Source: Calditrichia bacterium
Lineage (GTDB): Bacteria; Calditrichota; Calditrichia; RBG-13-44-9; J075
Reading direction: 5' to 3'
Assembly (NCBI GenBank): GCA_028284905.1
Contig: JANQQU010000084.1
Location: 186,001 to 250,000, forward strand
Length of the DNA: 64,000 nt
Part shown: in pieces, positions 35,506-44,253 of the stretch
Layout of the letters: every line of letters starts with the position of its first letter
Position numbering within the stretch: the stretch's first letter is position 1
The notes under the pieces: model-generated
What the model was told of the DNA's origin: nothing
Databases searched by the model: none
Seen by the model: the letters and a program-made list of their open reading frames with translations, nothing else
Made by a program: the position numbers and the translations under genes

Positions 35506-36075
35506 TTACTTACTGCCTACCGAAGGATTTTTCCAGTCCACCGGTCCCTGCAGAAAACGTTGCTGTAGTCGCGGCAGAACAACATCTCCCCAGGCCTTAA
35601 TGAAATAGGCATGTGCCTTATCCCAATCCGGGCCATCTCCCCAACCGGTTTGCAGGAAAATCAGCCGACTGGTTTCTTCATCAAGCGCTTCGAATTTCAG
35701 GGTGACCAGGGTGCGTTGTGGCCGAATTTTTGGCAGGTCCGGAGTTTGATTCCAGGTAAAGGAAAACATTTTGCCGGGTTCAATTGCCATAATTCGCATA
35801 CCTTCGGCACCCCGTTGCCCGGCCGGCGCATCCGGGAAGAAAAAGATCTCATACATACCATCAATGCGAAAGTCAATATTACAGTCTGGCGCAAAGAACG
35901 TTTTTACGCCTGCTTCCGTTGTCCAGGCTTCCCAGACGTCATTCACACTCGCTTTGAGGTCAATTTCAAAATAGATTTTTCGAATATTTTCTTTTGCATT
36001 CATTGCATAACCTCCGGATAAAAGTATGACGAACAGAATTATCCATTTTGCATTCACTGATTTACGGAAGATCAT
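35506..36075 (-). CDS. Exported SRPBCC (AHSA1-like) domain protein
   Basis: This 189-residue protein has an N-terminal hydrophobic signal (about 9-24, WIILFVILLSGGYAM) and then an AHSA1-type SRPBCC domain (about 32-175): FEIDLKASVNDVWEAWTTEAGVKTFFAP in two adjoining parts, and the closing helix AHAYFIKAWGDVVLPRL. SRPBCC folds make a deep hydrophobic pocket for lipophilic ligands. AHSA1-like proteins are mostly cytoplasmic, so export is unusual. AAGGAGATA precedes the ATG at 36075. If a later start at the second Met (36003) were used the protein would be cytoplasmic, but no ribosome site supports that. Confidence 0.8.
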   Translation of the reverse strand: MIFRKSVNAKWIILFVILLSGGYAMNAKENIRKIYFEIDLKASVNDVWEAWTTEAGVKTFFAPDCNIDFRIDGMYEIFFFPDAPAGQRGAEGMRIMAIEPGKMFSFTWNQTPDLPKIRPQRTLVTLKFEALDEETSRLIFLQTGWGDGPDWDKAHAYFIKAWGDVVLPRLQQRFLQGPVDWKNPSVGSK

Positions 36076-36141
36076 TGGTATCTCCTTTTCTTTTATTGAT
36101 GATTTGATATAGTTTTATTAAACTTTTTCCGAGCATCCTTT

Positions 36142-36190
36142 AAATTCGGAAATCGGAATGTGGAATGTGGAATGCGGAATTCCGAATTTT
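36142..36190. repeat. Array of GGAATGT/TTCGGAA words with inverted ends
   Basis: Words such as GGAATGTGGAATGTGGAATG are bounded by AAATTCGGA (36142-36150) and TCCGAATTT (36181-36189), which are exact reverse complements. It lies 45 bases before the start codon at 36235, so it may affect expression of that gene or of the divergent SRPBCC gene. Confidence 0.75.
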
Positions 36191-36234
36191 TACTTGGCGA
36201 CTTAAGAATGATTATTACTGTGAAGGAATAGAAA

Positions 36235-37224
36235 ATGAAAAAAATACGTTGGGGTGTGTTGAGTACTGCGAGAATCGGTCGAATGAAAGTAATTCCGGCC
36301 ATGCAAAACGGTAAGTTTAGCGAAATTTCGGCAATTGCCTCCCGCGGGGAAGAAAGGTCCCGGGCAGCTGCCAAGGAATTGGGAATCCCAAAAGCTTATG
36401 GTAGTTATGAGGCATTGTTGGCCGATCCGGATATTGATGCCATTTATATTCCCGTCCCGAACCATTTGCATATAGAATGGACGCTAAAGTGCCTGGCAGC
36501 GGGCAAACATGTGCTTTGCGAAAAGCCAATAGGTCTCAATGCCGATGCTGCTGAAAAGTTGTTAACTGCGACGCAGGAATATCCGGACCTGAAAGTTATG
36601 GAAGCATTTATGTATCGCTTCCATCCCCAATGGCAGAAAGCCCGGTCGCTGGTCGAGGAAGGCGCCATCGGCAAATTGCGAACGATACATAGCATTTTCT
36701 CTTATTTTAATAATGATCCGGGGAATGTTCGTAATCAGGCGGATATCGGTGGAGGCGCTTTGCTGGATATCGGTTGTTACGGAATTTCACTGGCGCGCTT
36801 TATCTTTGGGAAGGAGCCATTGCGAGTTTCCGGCGCTATCGATTTTGATCCTGATCTGAAGGTGGATCGCCTCGCTTCCGCCGTTTTAGCTTTCGAAGAT
36901 GGCACCAGCACATTTACCTGCGCGACTCAGCTGTTTCGCCAGCAACATGTCGGTATTATCGGAGAAAATGGGCGCATAGAAATCCCGATTCCATTTAACG
37001 CTCCACCCGATGCACCGACCAAAATTTTGCATCATTATGATAATCAGTGCCATGAATACACCTTCGATATTTGCGATCAGTATACAATTCAGGGAGACAG
37101 GTTTTCACAAGCAATTTTAGAGAACACAGAGGTGCCGACTCCGCTCTCCGATGCTGTTGCGAATATGAAGGTCATTGATGCGGTTTTTGAGAGTGCAAAA
37201 CATGGACGGTGGATTACTCTCTAA
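36235..37224 (+). CDS. Gfo/Idh/MocA-family NAD(P)-dependent oxidoreductase
   Basis: This 329-residue enzyme has an N-terminal Rossmann fold (WGVLSTARIGRMKVIPAM, a GxxxxAxIG variant), the PNHLH motif at about 75-79, and the EKPIGLN motif with the catalytic lysine at K97. The second domain contains GGGALLDIGCYGISLARFIFG, where a tyrosine stands at the place often held by histidine, as in the branch with dihydrodiol dehydrogenase and glucose-fructose oxidoreductase relatives. It probably oxidises or reduces a sugar or cyclic polyol. The neighbours do not indicate the substrate. RBS GAAGGAA. Confidence 0.88.
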   Translation: MKKIRWGVLSTARIGRMKVIPAMQNGKFSEISAIASRGEERSRAAAKELGIPKAYGSYEALLADPDIDAIYIPVPNHLHIEWTLKCLAAGKHVLCEKPIGLNADAAEKLLTATQEYPDLKVMEAFMYRFHPQWQKARSLVEEGAIGKLRTIHSIFSYFNNDPGNVRNQADIGGGALLDIGCYGISLARFIFGKEPLRVSGAIDFDPDLKVDRLASAVLAFEDGTSTFTCATQLFRQQHVGIIGENGRIEIPIPFNAPPDAPTKILHHYDNQCHEYTFDICDQYTIQGDRFSQAILENTEVPTPLSDAVANMKVIDAVFESAKHGRWITL

Positions 37225-37267
37225 GTAACAATATGCAGTAATTGTTTTCTCTGCCTGGTACTACTGA

Positions 37268-38062
37268 TTAAGCGTTGGTGAAAAAATTCGCCAAAATCGT
37301 TGCGGTCTCTTCCGGCATTTCCCCGGGAAACCAATGGCCGCAGTTGGGAAAGCGGTAGACTTTTTCTGCATGGAATCGTTCCGCATACTTGACAGAGATA
37401 TACGGATCATCCTCTCCCCATAACACAATTGTCGGGACTTTTGCTGTCAGTTTCGGCAGCTCCTGCTCCCAGGGTAAAAAGTTTGCCGGCGTTGTTGCAC
37501 GGTATAGCTGAAGAACCATCTCCTTCATTGCCGGGGTGACGTGCCGGTAAGCCTGGCGCAACTGACTATCGCTTAAACGGCGGGAACCGCGACGCACCTC
37601 CCATCGGAATACAGGATAATTCATTAGTGCAGCACTGATTTCCCCCAATAGCGGCGTGCGCCAGATTCTTCCCCAGAAATGCCAGCGATAATCGCTAAAA
37701 AAAGGACAGCTACCAATCGCCAGTTTCTGCACTTTCTCCGGATGGCGAATGGCCCAGGCCAGGGCAAATATACCACCGAAATCGTGTCCAACCAGATATA
37801 TCGGTAATTCCAGGGAAAGTTCTTTCACCAGATTGTCGACAAAACTCGCCATGCTTTCGAGAGAACAATCGAAATTAGCTGGCACTGCAGAGCGGCCGAA
37901 TCCCGGTAAGTCCGGTGCTATACATTCATAGTCTCCGGACATTTGCGCCATCACCGGCTGCCATAAATCTCCGGAATCCGGATTGCCATGCAGGAACAGT
38001 ATTATTTGCCCACTGCCATTCTTTTGAACATAAATCGGTGCATTGTCTACAAAAATTTGCAT
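37268..38062 (-). CDS. Alpha/beta hydrolase with Asp nucleophile (haloalkane dehalogenase/epoxide hydrolase-like)
   Basis: This 264-residue cytoplasmic protein has the oxyanion motif LHGNPDSGDLW at about 24-34, DLPGFGRS at about 51-58, and the nucleophile elbow VGHDFGG with D94. An aspartate there, not serine, is the mark of haloalkane dehalogenases, epoxide hydrolases and fluoroacetate dehalogenases. The acid lies in LWGEDDPYI and the His in NCGHWFPGE (the GHW phrase is common in dehalogenase-type enzymes). Trp and Tyr residues of the cap domain lie at about 130-180. The exact substrate cannot be read. It is divergent from the hydroxyproline dehydratase gene with a 127-base gap. Confidence 0.85.
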   Translation of the reverse strand: MQIFVDNAPIYVQKNGSGQIILFLHGNPDSGDLWQPVMAQMSGDYECIAPDLPGFGRSAVPANFDCSLESMASFVDNLVKELSLELPIYLVGHDFGGIFALAWAIRHPEKVQKLAIGSCPFFSDYRWHFWGRIWRTPLLGEISAALMNYPVFRWEVRRGSRRLSDSQLRQAYRHVTPAMKEMVLQLYRATTPANFLPWEQELPKLTAKVPTIVLWGEDDPYISVKYAERFHAEKVYRFPNCGHWFPGEMPEETATILANFFTNA

Positions 38063-38189
38063 TTGTTCTCTCCCGGAATAAGATCAGATAAGAATAGGGG
38101 AGTGCGCTTTTTTTTGCAAGCGGAATCAATTAGAAATTGAAAAAAACAATCCGGTACGCTAGATTGGCGGCAAACATGAAAGGAGTGAA

Positions 38190-39248
38190 ATGGCGGCAGA
38201 TATTCTGAAGGCATGGCGGGAAAAAGGCGGCTGGCTGGCACCCGAGGATTGGCAGCAAGTAACTGTTATTGATGCACATACAGGTGGAGAACCACTGCGA
38301 ATTTACGTCGATGGTTATCCGGATCTTCCCGGCGATACGATTTTGGCCCGGCGGCGATATGCCCGGGAAAACCTCGATCTGCTGCGCACCGCTTTGATGT
38401 GGGAACCACGCGGCCATGCAGATATGTACGGCTGTATTATCACACCGGCGGTAACGCCGACAGCAGATTTCGGGGTGCTCTTTCTGCACAATGAAGGATA
38501 CAGCACCATGTGCGGTCATGGCATCATTGCTGTTACAAAAGTCGCGCTGGAAACCGGTATGATGCCGATGCAGGCACCGGTTACTCGTATCGGCATCGAC
38601 ACACCGGCGGGACTGGTAACCGCTTATGCACGGATAGAGAATAATGCTGTGAGCAGTGTCTACTTCCATAATGTGCCTTCCTATGTCGCCGAACTGGATG
38701 CAACCGTCGATGTGCCCGGTCTGGGTGAGATTCGCTATGACCTGGCTTTTGGCGGCGCTTTTTATGCCTATGTGCAGGCCGTGGATGCCGGTGTGCGCTG
38801 TCATCCCGAAGACTTCCGCGCATTGATAGAAAAAGGGATGGCGATTAAGCGGGCAGTAATGGCTAGTCGAAAAATTAAACATCCTTTTGAAGAAGATTTG
38901 AATTTTCTTTATGGCACAATTTTTATTGGACCGCCGGAAGGAAAAGGGGCTGATAGCCGCAATGTCTGTATCTTTGCGGAAGGAGAAGTCGATCGCAGTC
39001 CAACCGGCACTGGCGTTAGCGGGCGCGTCGCCATCCACCATGCCCGGGGAGAGATTGCCACCGGGGAAAAGATGGTCATTGAAAGCATTCTCGGCACCAG
39101 CTTCAGTGCCAGTGTTGTAGAGGAAACCACCTTTGGCAGCTACAATGCAATTATTCCGGAGGTGGAAGGAACTGCATATATCACAGGGATTAATCAGTTC
39201 GTTATCGATCCGGATGATCCACTGCGGGAAGGATTTATACTCCGTTGA
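38190..39248 (+). CDS. Trans-3-hydroxy-L-proline dehydratase (proline racemase family)
   Basis: This 352-residue enzyme belongs to the proline racemase fold. The first catalytic cysteine is present in STMCGHG (C108), but the second catalytic position, usually Cys in racemases and 4-hydroxyproline epimerases (DRSPCGTG), is Thr here (DRSPTGTG, T272). That Cys/Thr pair is the known mark of trans-3-hydroxy-L-proline dehydratase, which makes delta1-pyrroline-2-carboxylate. AGGAG lies five bases before the ATG. The usual partner, a pyrroline-2-carboxylate reductase, is not adjacent. A perfect inverted repeat follows the stop codon. Confidence 0.88.
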   Translation: MAADILKAWREKGGWLAPEDWQQVTVIDAHTGGEPLRIYVDGYPDLPGDTILARRRYARENLDLLRTALMWEPRGHADMYGCIITPAVTPTADFGVLFLHNEGYSTMCGHGIIAVTKVALETGMMPMQAPVTRIGIDTPAGLVTAYARIENNAVSSVYFHNVPSYVAELDATVDVPGLGEIRYDLAFGGAFYAYVQAVDAGVRCHPEDFRALIEKGMAIKRAVMASRKIKHPFEEDLNFLYGTIFIGPPEGKGADSRNVCIFAEGEVDRSPTGTGVSGRVAIHHARGEIATGEKMVIESILGTSFSASVVEETTFGSYNAIIPEVEGTAYITGINQFVIDPDDPLREGFILR

Positions 39249-39256
39249 AAAATGGG

Positions 39257-39312
39257 CAAATGGGCAAATGGGCAAAAAGATAAAATTATCGTTTTGCCCA
39301 TTTGCCCATTTG
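39257..39312. repeat. Perfect 21-bp inverted repeat of GGGCAAAT words
   Basis: The left arm (39257-39277) and right arm (39292-39312) are exact reverse complements, each made of two GGGCAAA-type words. The 14-base middle can itself pair (GATAA with TTATC), making almost the whole 56 bases one long hairpin. It lies nine bases after the dehydratase stop codon and may end that transcript, although there is no plain T-tract. Confidence 0.85.
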
Positions 39313-39417
39313 CAGATTTAATCATTTGCTACATTTGCACCTTGCAATTTCTTCCCGCTGCCACTAAATTTGACCGCGAGAAATAACCTTCAATTCCAAA
39401 ACACAAGGAGCGTTGTT

Positions 39418-42400
39418 TTGTCCTACGTTCACCTGCACAATCACACCGAATTTAGTCTGCTGGATGGCGCCAACAGCGTCAAAAAACTGGTCAATAAGGC
39501 TGTCGAATACCAGATGCCGGCGCTGGCGATTACTGACCACGGTAATATGTTCGGTGCGCTGGAATTTTACAAGGCCTGTAAAGGTGCGGGTATTAAGCCA
39601 ATTATTGGTATGGAAGCCTACATGGCGCCGGGGGATCGCCGGGACAGAAAAACGGCTGGTGTTAATGGACGGACTTCTTACCACCTGGTTTTGCTCGCTA
39701 AAAATAATATTGGCTACCAGAATTTGATGAAGCTTTCCAGCACTGCCTACATCGATGGTTTCTATTACAAACCGCGAATAGACTGGGAAGCGCTGAAAAC
39801 ACATCATGAAGGCATCATCGTTTTATCCGCCTGTATGAGCGGGGAGGTGTTTTCCCATCTGGATGTTGGGGACAAAAAGGGGGCAATCTCCGTTGTAGAA
39901 CGCTATGTAGAAGTTTTTGGCGATGATTATTATCTGGAAATTCAGGATCATGGTCTGCCCCAGGAACGCGGTTATGATAACGTCTACAACCTCGGCAAGG
40001 AGATGGGCGTGCCGGTCGTGGCGACAAACGATTGCCACTATTTGGAAAAAGGACATCACGACTCCCACGATGTTTTAATCTGTATCAACTCCGGTAAGTG
40101 CGTCAGCGATCCCAAGCGGATGCGCTATGGTACTACCGAGCTCTACCTGAAAAATGTCGATGAAATGTTCAAGGTCTTTCCGGATAAAACAGAGGCAATG
40201 GAACGGACTTTGGAGATCGCTGAAAAAATTGATATGGATATCGAGATGGGGGTCCATAAACTACCGCGATTTCCTTTACCGGAAGAAGACAAGGATCTTA
40301 GCCTGGAAGACTATCTGGCGAAAATATCGCTGGAAGGCGCCAAGGCAAAATATCCGGAATTTAATGATAAATTACAGGAACGCCTCGATTACGAAATTTC
40401 CGTCATCCGGAAAACCGGATTTGCCGGATACTTCCTGATCGTGCAGGACTTTATTAACCATGCCCGGGAAAAGGGAATTCCGGTAGGATTGGGCCGGGGG
40501 TCCGCAGCGGGAAGTTTGGTCGCTTATGCCCTGGGGATTACCAATGTCGATCCAATTCGCTACGATCTACTCTTCGAGCGTTTCCTCAATCCGGAACGTG
40601 TGACCATGCCGGACGTCGACATCGACTTCTGCTTCGAACGCCGGGAAGAGGTGATCGATTATGTGCGCCAGAAATACGGGGAAGAAAAAGTCGCGCAGAT
40701 TATCACTTTCGGAACGATGGCTTCCAAGGGGGTGATCAAAGATGTGGCCCGTGCACTGGAAATCGATTATTCCGAATCGGATCGCATCTCGAAGTTAATT
40801 CCGGTCCATCAAGGCAAACCGATGAAGCTGGAGCAAGCCTTTTCCACGATACCGGAACTGGTGGAAATTGCCCAGAGCGGCAACGAACGTTACCAGGAAT
40901 TGATTCGTCACGCAAAAGTACTCGAAGGATTATCCCGCCATGCATCCGTGCATGCCGCCGGGATTATTATCGCCCCGGATGATATCACCAATTTTGTCCC
41001 GCTCTATCAAACCGAAGATTCTAATAAAAACAAGATTGTTACCACCCAGTTCACCATGGGCGGTTGCGAGGAAATTGGTCTGCTGAAGATGGACTTCCTC
41101 GGGCTGCGCACACTGACCGTTGTTGATAAGTGTGTGCAGATGGTGAAAAAACGCGGCATCGAGATCGACATAGACAATATTCCTCTCGATGATGCCCCGA
41201 CATATGAGATCTTCTGCGATGGCAATACTGTCGGAATTTTTCAGTTTGAAAGTAAGGGGATGCAGGAATACCTGCGGAAACTGCAGCCGAACCGCATCGA
41301 AGACCTTATCGCGATGAACGCCCTCTACCGGCCGGGGCCGATGGAGAATATCGATACTTACATTGACCGTAAATTTGGCCGGCAACCGATTGAATACCTT
41401 GATCCCATGCTGGAGCCGATTCTGAAAGAAACCAATGGCATTATCATTTACCAGGAGCAGGTGATGCGGATTGCGGCGGACCTCGGTAAATTCAGCCTTG
41501 GTAAAGCGGATATCCTTCGCCGGGCGATGGGGAAGAAGAAAAAAGAAATTATGATGAAAATGGAAGTGGAATTTATCGATGGTGCCGCAGAAAACGGTAT
41601 CGATAAAAAAACTTCCAAGGCCATCTACGATTTAATCTTTAAGTTCGCCAGCTACGGTTTTAACAAGTCCCACTCGGCGGCATACTCGATTCTCGCCTAT
41701 CAAACTGCTTACCTCAAGCGCCATTATCCGGCGGAATTCATGGCAGCCTCGCTGACTTCGGAAATTAACGATCCGAAACGAATTATCATTCTCATCGATG
41801 AATGTAAAAAGATGGGGCTGGAAGTTGTGCCGCCGAATGTTAACTATTCCGGGCCGCAGTTTGAAGTGCCGGAAGAGGGAAAAATCAGTTTCGGACTAAC
41901 CGCGATCAAAGGAGTCGGGAAAGGCGCCATCGAGAATCTGATCACTGTGAGAAATGAAGTCGGCACTTTTGATGATCTTTATAAGTTCTTGCAGGAACTG
42001 GATTTACGAACCGTAAACAAAAAAGTGCTGGAAGCATTGGTGCAGGCCGGCGCGCTGGATTCTCTCAATGGCAATCGCGCTCAGAAGATGGCGGCAATTG
42101 AATCCGCGGTGTCATTTGCCCAGAAGTTTCAGGAGCAGGAAAAGAATAAATCACAGACCAACCTCTTTGATTTGATGAGCAACGGAAACGGGGCTGACGA
42201 TGGCAGCATGAACGACTCTCTACTGCAATATCCGCCCTTACCGGCGCTCGATGAATGGTCCATGCAGGAACGATTGAATCGCGAAAAAGAGTTGCTGGGG
42301 TTTTACATCAGCGGTCATCCAATCGACAAATATGCCGATGAAGTGCGTCTCTTTTCCAATCTGGACTGGGACAATCCCGAGAGCTACAAAACCGGGAAAA

Positions 42401-42897
42401 TTGTTAAAACTGCCGCGATGATCAGCATCCTGAAGCGCCACATGGATCGGAAAGGCCGCTTTATGGCTTTCGTAACTTTCGAAGACAAATTTAATAATTT
42501 CGAAGGCATCGTTTTTGCCAGTACCTACGAAAAATACGAGCAATACCTGAAGCAGGGCGATATCGTCTTTGTCAGCGGCAAGGTCGATGATCAGGGCGAT
42601 AGTACATTCAAAATGCTTTGTTCGGAGATTATTCCCATGAGCGAATCACGGAACCGCATGGCCGATTCGGTGAAATTAAGCGTCGATACCACAAATATAT
42701 CGATTGAAGAAATCGACCGCCTCTACCAACTTGTCCGCTCCAATCCTGGCAGCGTGCCCCTGATGTTTGATGTTAAAACCAGCGGCAGCGGGATGGGGTT
42801 GCTTTTAAAATCGCGCCGCTTTAAGGTGCTCCTTACCGATGATTTTCTCGACAAAGCCGAAAGCATTCTCGGCAAGGGTGGCATTCAGGTCAGTTAA
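39418..42897 (+). CDS. dnaE: DNA polymerase III alpha subunit
   Basis: This is the replicative polymerase, about 1159 residues. The start is TTG at 39418: AAGGAG at 39405-39410 is seven bases upstream and translation gives MSYVHLHNHTEFSLLDG, the normal N-terminus; the frame reaches further upstream to 39370 but without family match. The PHP domain begins HLHNHTEFS. The palm has LGRGSAAGS and MPDVDIDF with D399/D401/D403, and the third catalytic Asp is D559 in KMDFLGLRT, in line with the E. coli residues. Fingers motifs YRPGPM and FNKSHSAAYS follow, then the OB domain (about 1000-1080). The layout is the DnaE1 class. Confidence 0.97.
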   Translation: MSYVHLHNHTEFSLLDGANSVKKLVNKAVEYQMPALAITDHGNMFGALEFYKACKGAGIKPIIGMEAYMAPGDRRDRKTAGVNGRTSYHLVLLAKNNIGYQNLMKLSSTAYIDGFYYKPRIDWEALKTHHEGIIVLSACMSGEVFSHLDVGDKKGAISVVERYVEVFGDDYYLEIQDHGLPQERGYDNVYNLGKEMGVPVVATNDCHYLEKGHHDSHDVLICINSGKCVSDPKRMRYGTTELYLKNVDEMFKVFPDKTEAMERTLEIAEKIDMDIEMGVHKLPRFPLPEEDKDLSLEDYLAKISLEGAKAKYPEFNDKLQERLDYEISVIRKTGFAGYFLIVQDFINHAREKGIPVGLGRGSAAGSLVAYALGITNVDPIRYDLLFERFLNPERVTMPDVDIDFCFERREEVIDYVRQKYGEEKVAQIITFGTMASKGVIKDVARALEIDYSESDRISKLIPVHQGKPMKLEQAFSTIPELVEIAQSGNERYQELIRHAKVLEGLSRHASVHAAGIIIAPDDITNFVPLYQTEDSNKNKIVTTQFTMGGCEEIGLLKMDFLGLRTLTVVDKCVQMVKKRGIEIDIDNIPLDDAPTYEIFCDGNTVGIFQFESKGMQEYLRKLQPNRIEDLIAMNALYRPGPMENIDTYIDRKFGRQPIEYLDPMLEPILKETNGIIIYQEQVMRIAADLGKFSLGKADILRRAMGKKKKEIMMKMEVEFIDGAAENGIDKKTSKAIYDLIFKFASYGFNKSHSAAYSILAYQTAYLKRHYPAEFMAASLTSEINDPKRIIILIDECKKMGLEVVPPNVNYSGPQFEVPEEGKISFGLTAIKGVGKGAIENLITVRNEVGTFDDLYKFLQELDLRTVNKKVLEALVQAGALDSLNGNRAQKMAAIESAVSFAQKFQEQEKNKSQTNLFDLMSNGNGADDGSMNDSLLQYPPLPALDEWSMQERLNREKELLGFYISGHPIDKYADEVRLFSNLDWDNPESYKTGKIVKTAAMISILKRHMDRKGRFMAFVTFEDKFNNFEGIVFASTYEKYEQYLKQGDIVFVSGKVDDQGDSTFKMLCSEIIPMSESRNRMADSVKLSVDTTNISIEEIDRLYQLVRSNPGSVPLMFDVKTSGSGMGLLLKSRRFKVLLTDDFLDKAESILGKGGIQVS

Positions 42898-42954
42898 CCG
42901 AAAATAAACAATAATTAAACAGCCAGCCCCGGACTTCTGTTCGGGAGAGAAAAT

Positions 42955-43419
42955 ATGAGAGCAGTCATCCAACGGGTCAGTGAAGGTAGCGTTAGCATCG
43001 AAGGGAAAATTATTGGGGAAATTAACCAGGGTTTGGTTATATTGCTGGGCGTTACCCATGATGATACCCGTGAAGATGCGGATTATCTGAGTGAAAAAAT
43101 CGCTAATTTGCGTATCTTTAATGATGATGCCGGAAAAATGAATCGCAGCCTTTTAGATGTCAATGGCGCTGTGCTGGCGATTTCGCAGTTTACGTTATAT
43201 GGAAATACCCGAAAGGGACGGCGCCCCAGTTTTATAGAAGCAGCCCCGCCGGACATTGCCGACCCGTTATATGAATACTTCATGGCAAATCTCCGGGAAA
43301 AAGGCGTTGTTGTCGAAAAGGGGCAATTCGGGGCGATGATGCAAGTGAAAATATTTAATGACGGGCCGGTCACCATTCTGCTGGATAGCCAGGAACGCCA
43401 CCAACCGCGCCGATCTTAG
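42955..43419 (+). CDS. dtd: D-aminoacyl-tRNA deacylase
   Basis: This 154-residue enzyme frees tRNAs wrongly charged with D-amino acids or glycine. It has the family motifs MRAVIQRV at the start, [17 protein letters not shown] at about 79-95 (the active-site SQFTL), and a late [17 protein letters not shown] containing the GPVT motif. The length is normal. It lies 57 bases after dnaE and ten bases before the PASTA gene, probably in one operon. A small hairpin (CCCGGAC-TTCT-GTTCGGG) precedes its ribosome site GGGAGAG. Confidence 0.96.
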   Translation: MRAVIQRVSEGSVSIEGKIIGEINQGLVILLGVTHDDTREDADYLSEKIANLRIFNDDAGKMNRSLLDVNGAVLAISQFTLYGNTRKGRRPSFIEAAPPDIADPLYEYFMANLREKGVVVEKGQFGAMMQVKIFNDGPVTILLDSQERHQPRRS

Positions 43420-43428
43420 GAGATACGA

Positions 43429-44253
43429 ATGTCGATCTTGGAAAAAATCAGAGTATGGATCAAGCAGGGACGGGATAAATATGTTACCTTCAACTGGTGG
43501 CAGAAAACACTCACCTGGCTGGGAGGTTTTCTGCTGGCATTCCTGATGATGGATTACATCGTTATGCCGCTTTACACTCGCCTCGGGCAGGAATATGAAT
43601 TACCGGATGTTACCGAAAAACCACTCGCAGTAGCCTTTGAAACCCTGGAAGACCAGGGGTTTATTCCGATTGTCCAGGATTCCGCCTTCGATGCGCACTA
43701 CGCCAAAGGAATGATTCTGCGGCAGAATCCATCACCCTATTCCACGGTAAAAAAGGGGCGGCGCGTATATTTAGTGATGAGCAGCGGGGAAAAGCCCATC
43801 TACATGCCCGATCTCGTAAAAGAAAGTATTACCAATGCGGAACTTCGGTTGCGTGAGTTAGGATTAGTGCTCAACCAAATTTATCCTGAATACAGTGAAA
43901 AATTGCCTTATGTCGACGTAGTGCTCCGCCAATCGGTAAACCCCGGAGAATTGGTGGAGTACGGCAAGAAAATTAATCTGACAGTTAGTATGGGCGCACC
44001 TCCCAATTCTCAACAAATACCCCGCCTGGTCGGTAAAAGTCTCGATCGCGCGCTGAAAGAGCTGGAGGTTGTCGGGGTTCGCCGGGACAGTATTCAGATT
44101 ATTCAACGGTATCGGACGGACTTGTTGCCCCGAACCATTATTTCCCAATCGGTTCAGGAAGGCACATTGGTGATCGAAAGCGGAAAGGTCGAGCTGGAGG
44201 TCAGCACAGATCAATTCCCCGATCAGGAATCCCGGGGAGGAGGCGGACGTTAG
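43429..44253 (+). CDS. Membrane-anchored protein with three PASTA domains
   Basis: This 274-residue protein has one membrane helix at about 28-48, preceded by a short basic cytoplasmic tail, and then three PASTA domains at about 55-117, 120-188 and 190-262 (each with a V.G....A...L...G pattern, e.g. PRLVGKSLDRALKELEVVG). PASTA domains bind muropeptides or beta-lactam-like groups in kinases and penicillin-binding proteins. No kinase or transpeptidase domain is present, so it is a stand-alone PASTA protein. RBS AGGAG. It overlaps rpe by one base (TAGTG). Confidence 0.88.
   Translation: MSILEKIRVWIKQGRDKYVTFNWWQKTLTWLGGFLLAFLMMDYIVMPLYTRLGQEYELPDVTEKPLAVAFETLEDQGFIPIVQDSAFDAHYAKGMILRQNPSPYSTVKKGRRVYLVMSSGEKPIYMPDLVKESITNAELRLRELGLVLNQIYPEYSEKLPYVDVVLRQSVNPGELVEYGKKINLTVSMGAPPNSQQIPRLVGKSLDRALKELEVVGVRRDSIQIIQRYRTDLLPRTIISQSVQEGTLVIESGKVELEVSTDQFPDQESRGGGGR

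Noticed and set aside
38130-39275. 381-residue open frame antisense to the hydroxyproline dehydratase
   Set aside because: It mirrors a well-supported enzyme gene, has no ribosome site and gives no recognisable protein; its length follows from the codon use of the sense gene.
39370-39417. Extended N-terminus of dnaE
   Set aside because: The 16 extra residues do not match the family and include the AAGGAG ribosome site for the TTG at 39418.
42932-42948. Terminator between dnaE and dtd
   Set aside because: The CCCGGAC-TTCT-GTTCGGG stem is short with a wobble pair, has no T-tract and touches the dtd ribosome site; it is more likely incidental or a weak translational element.
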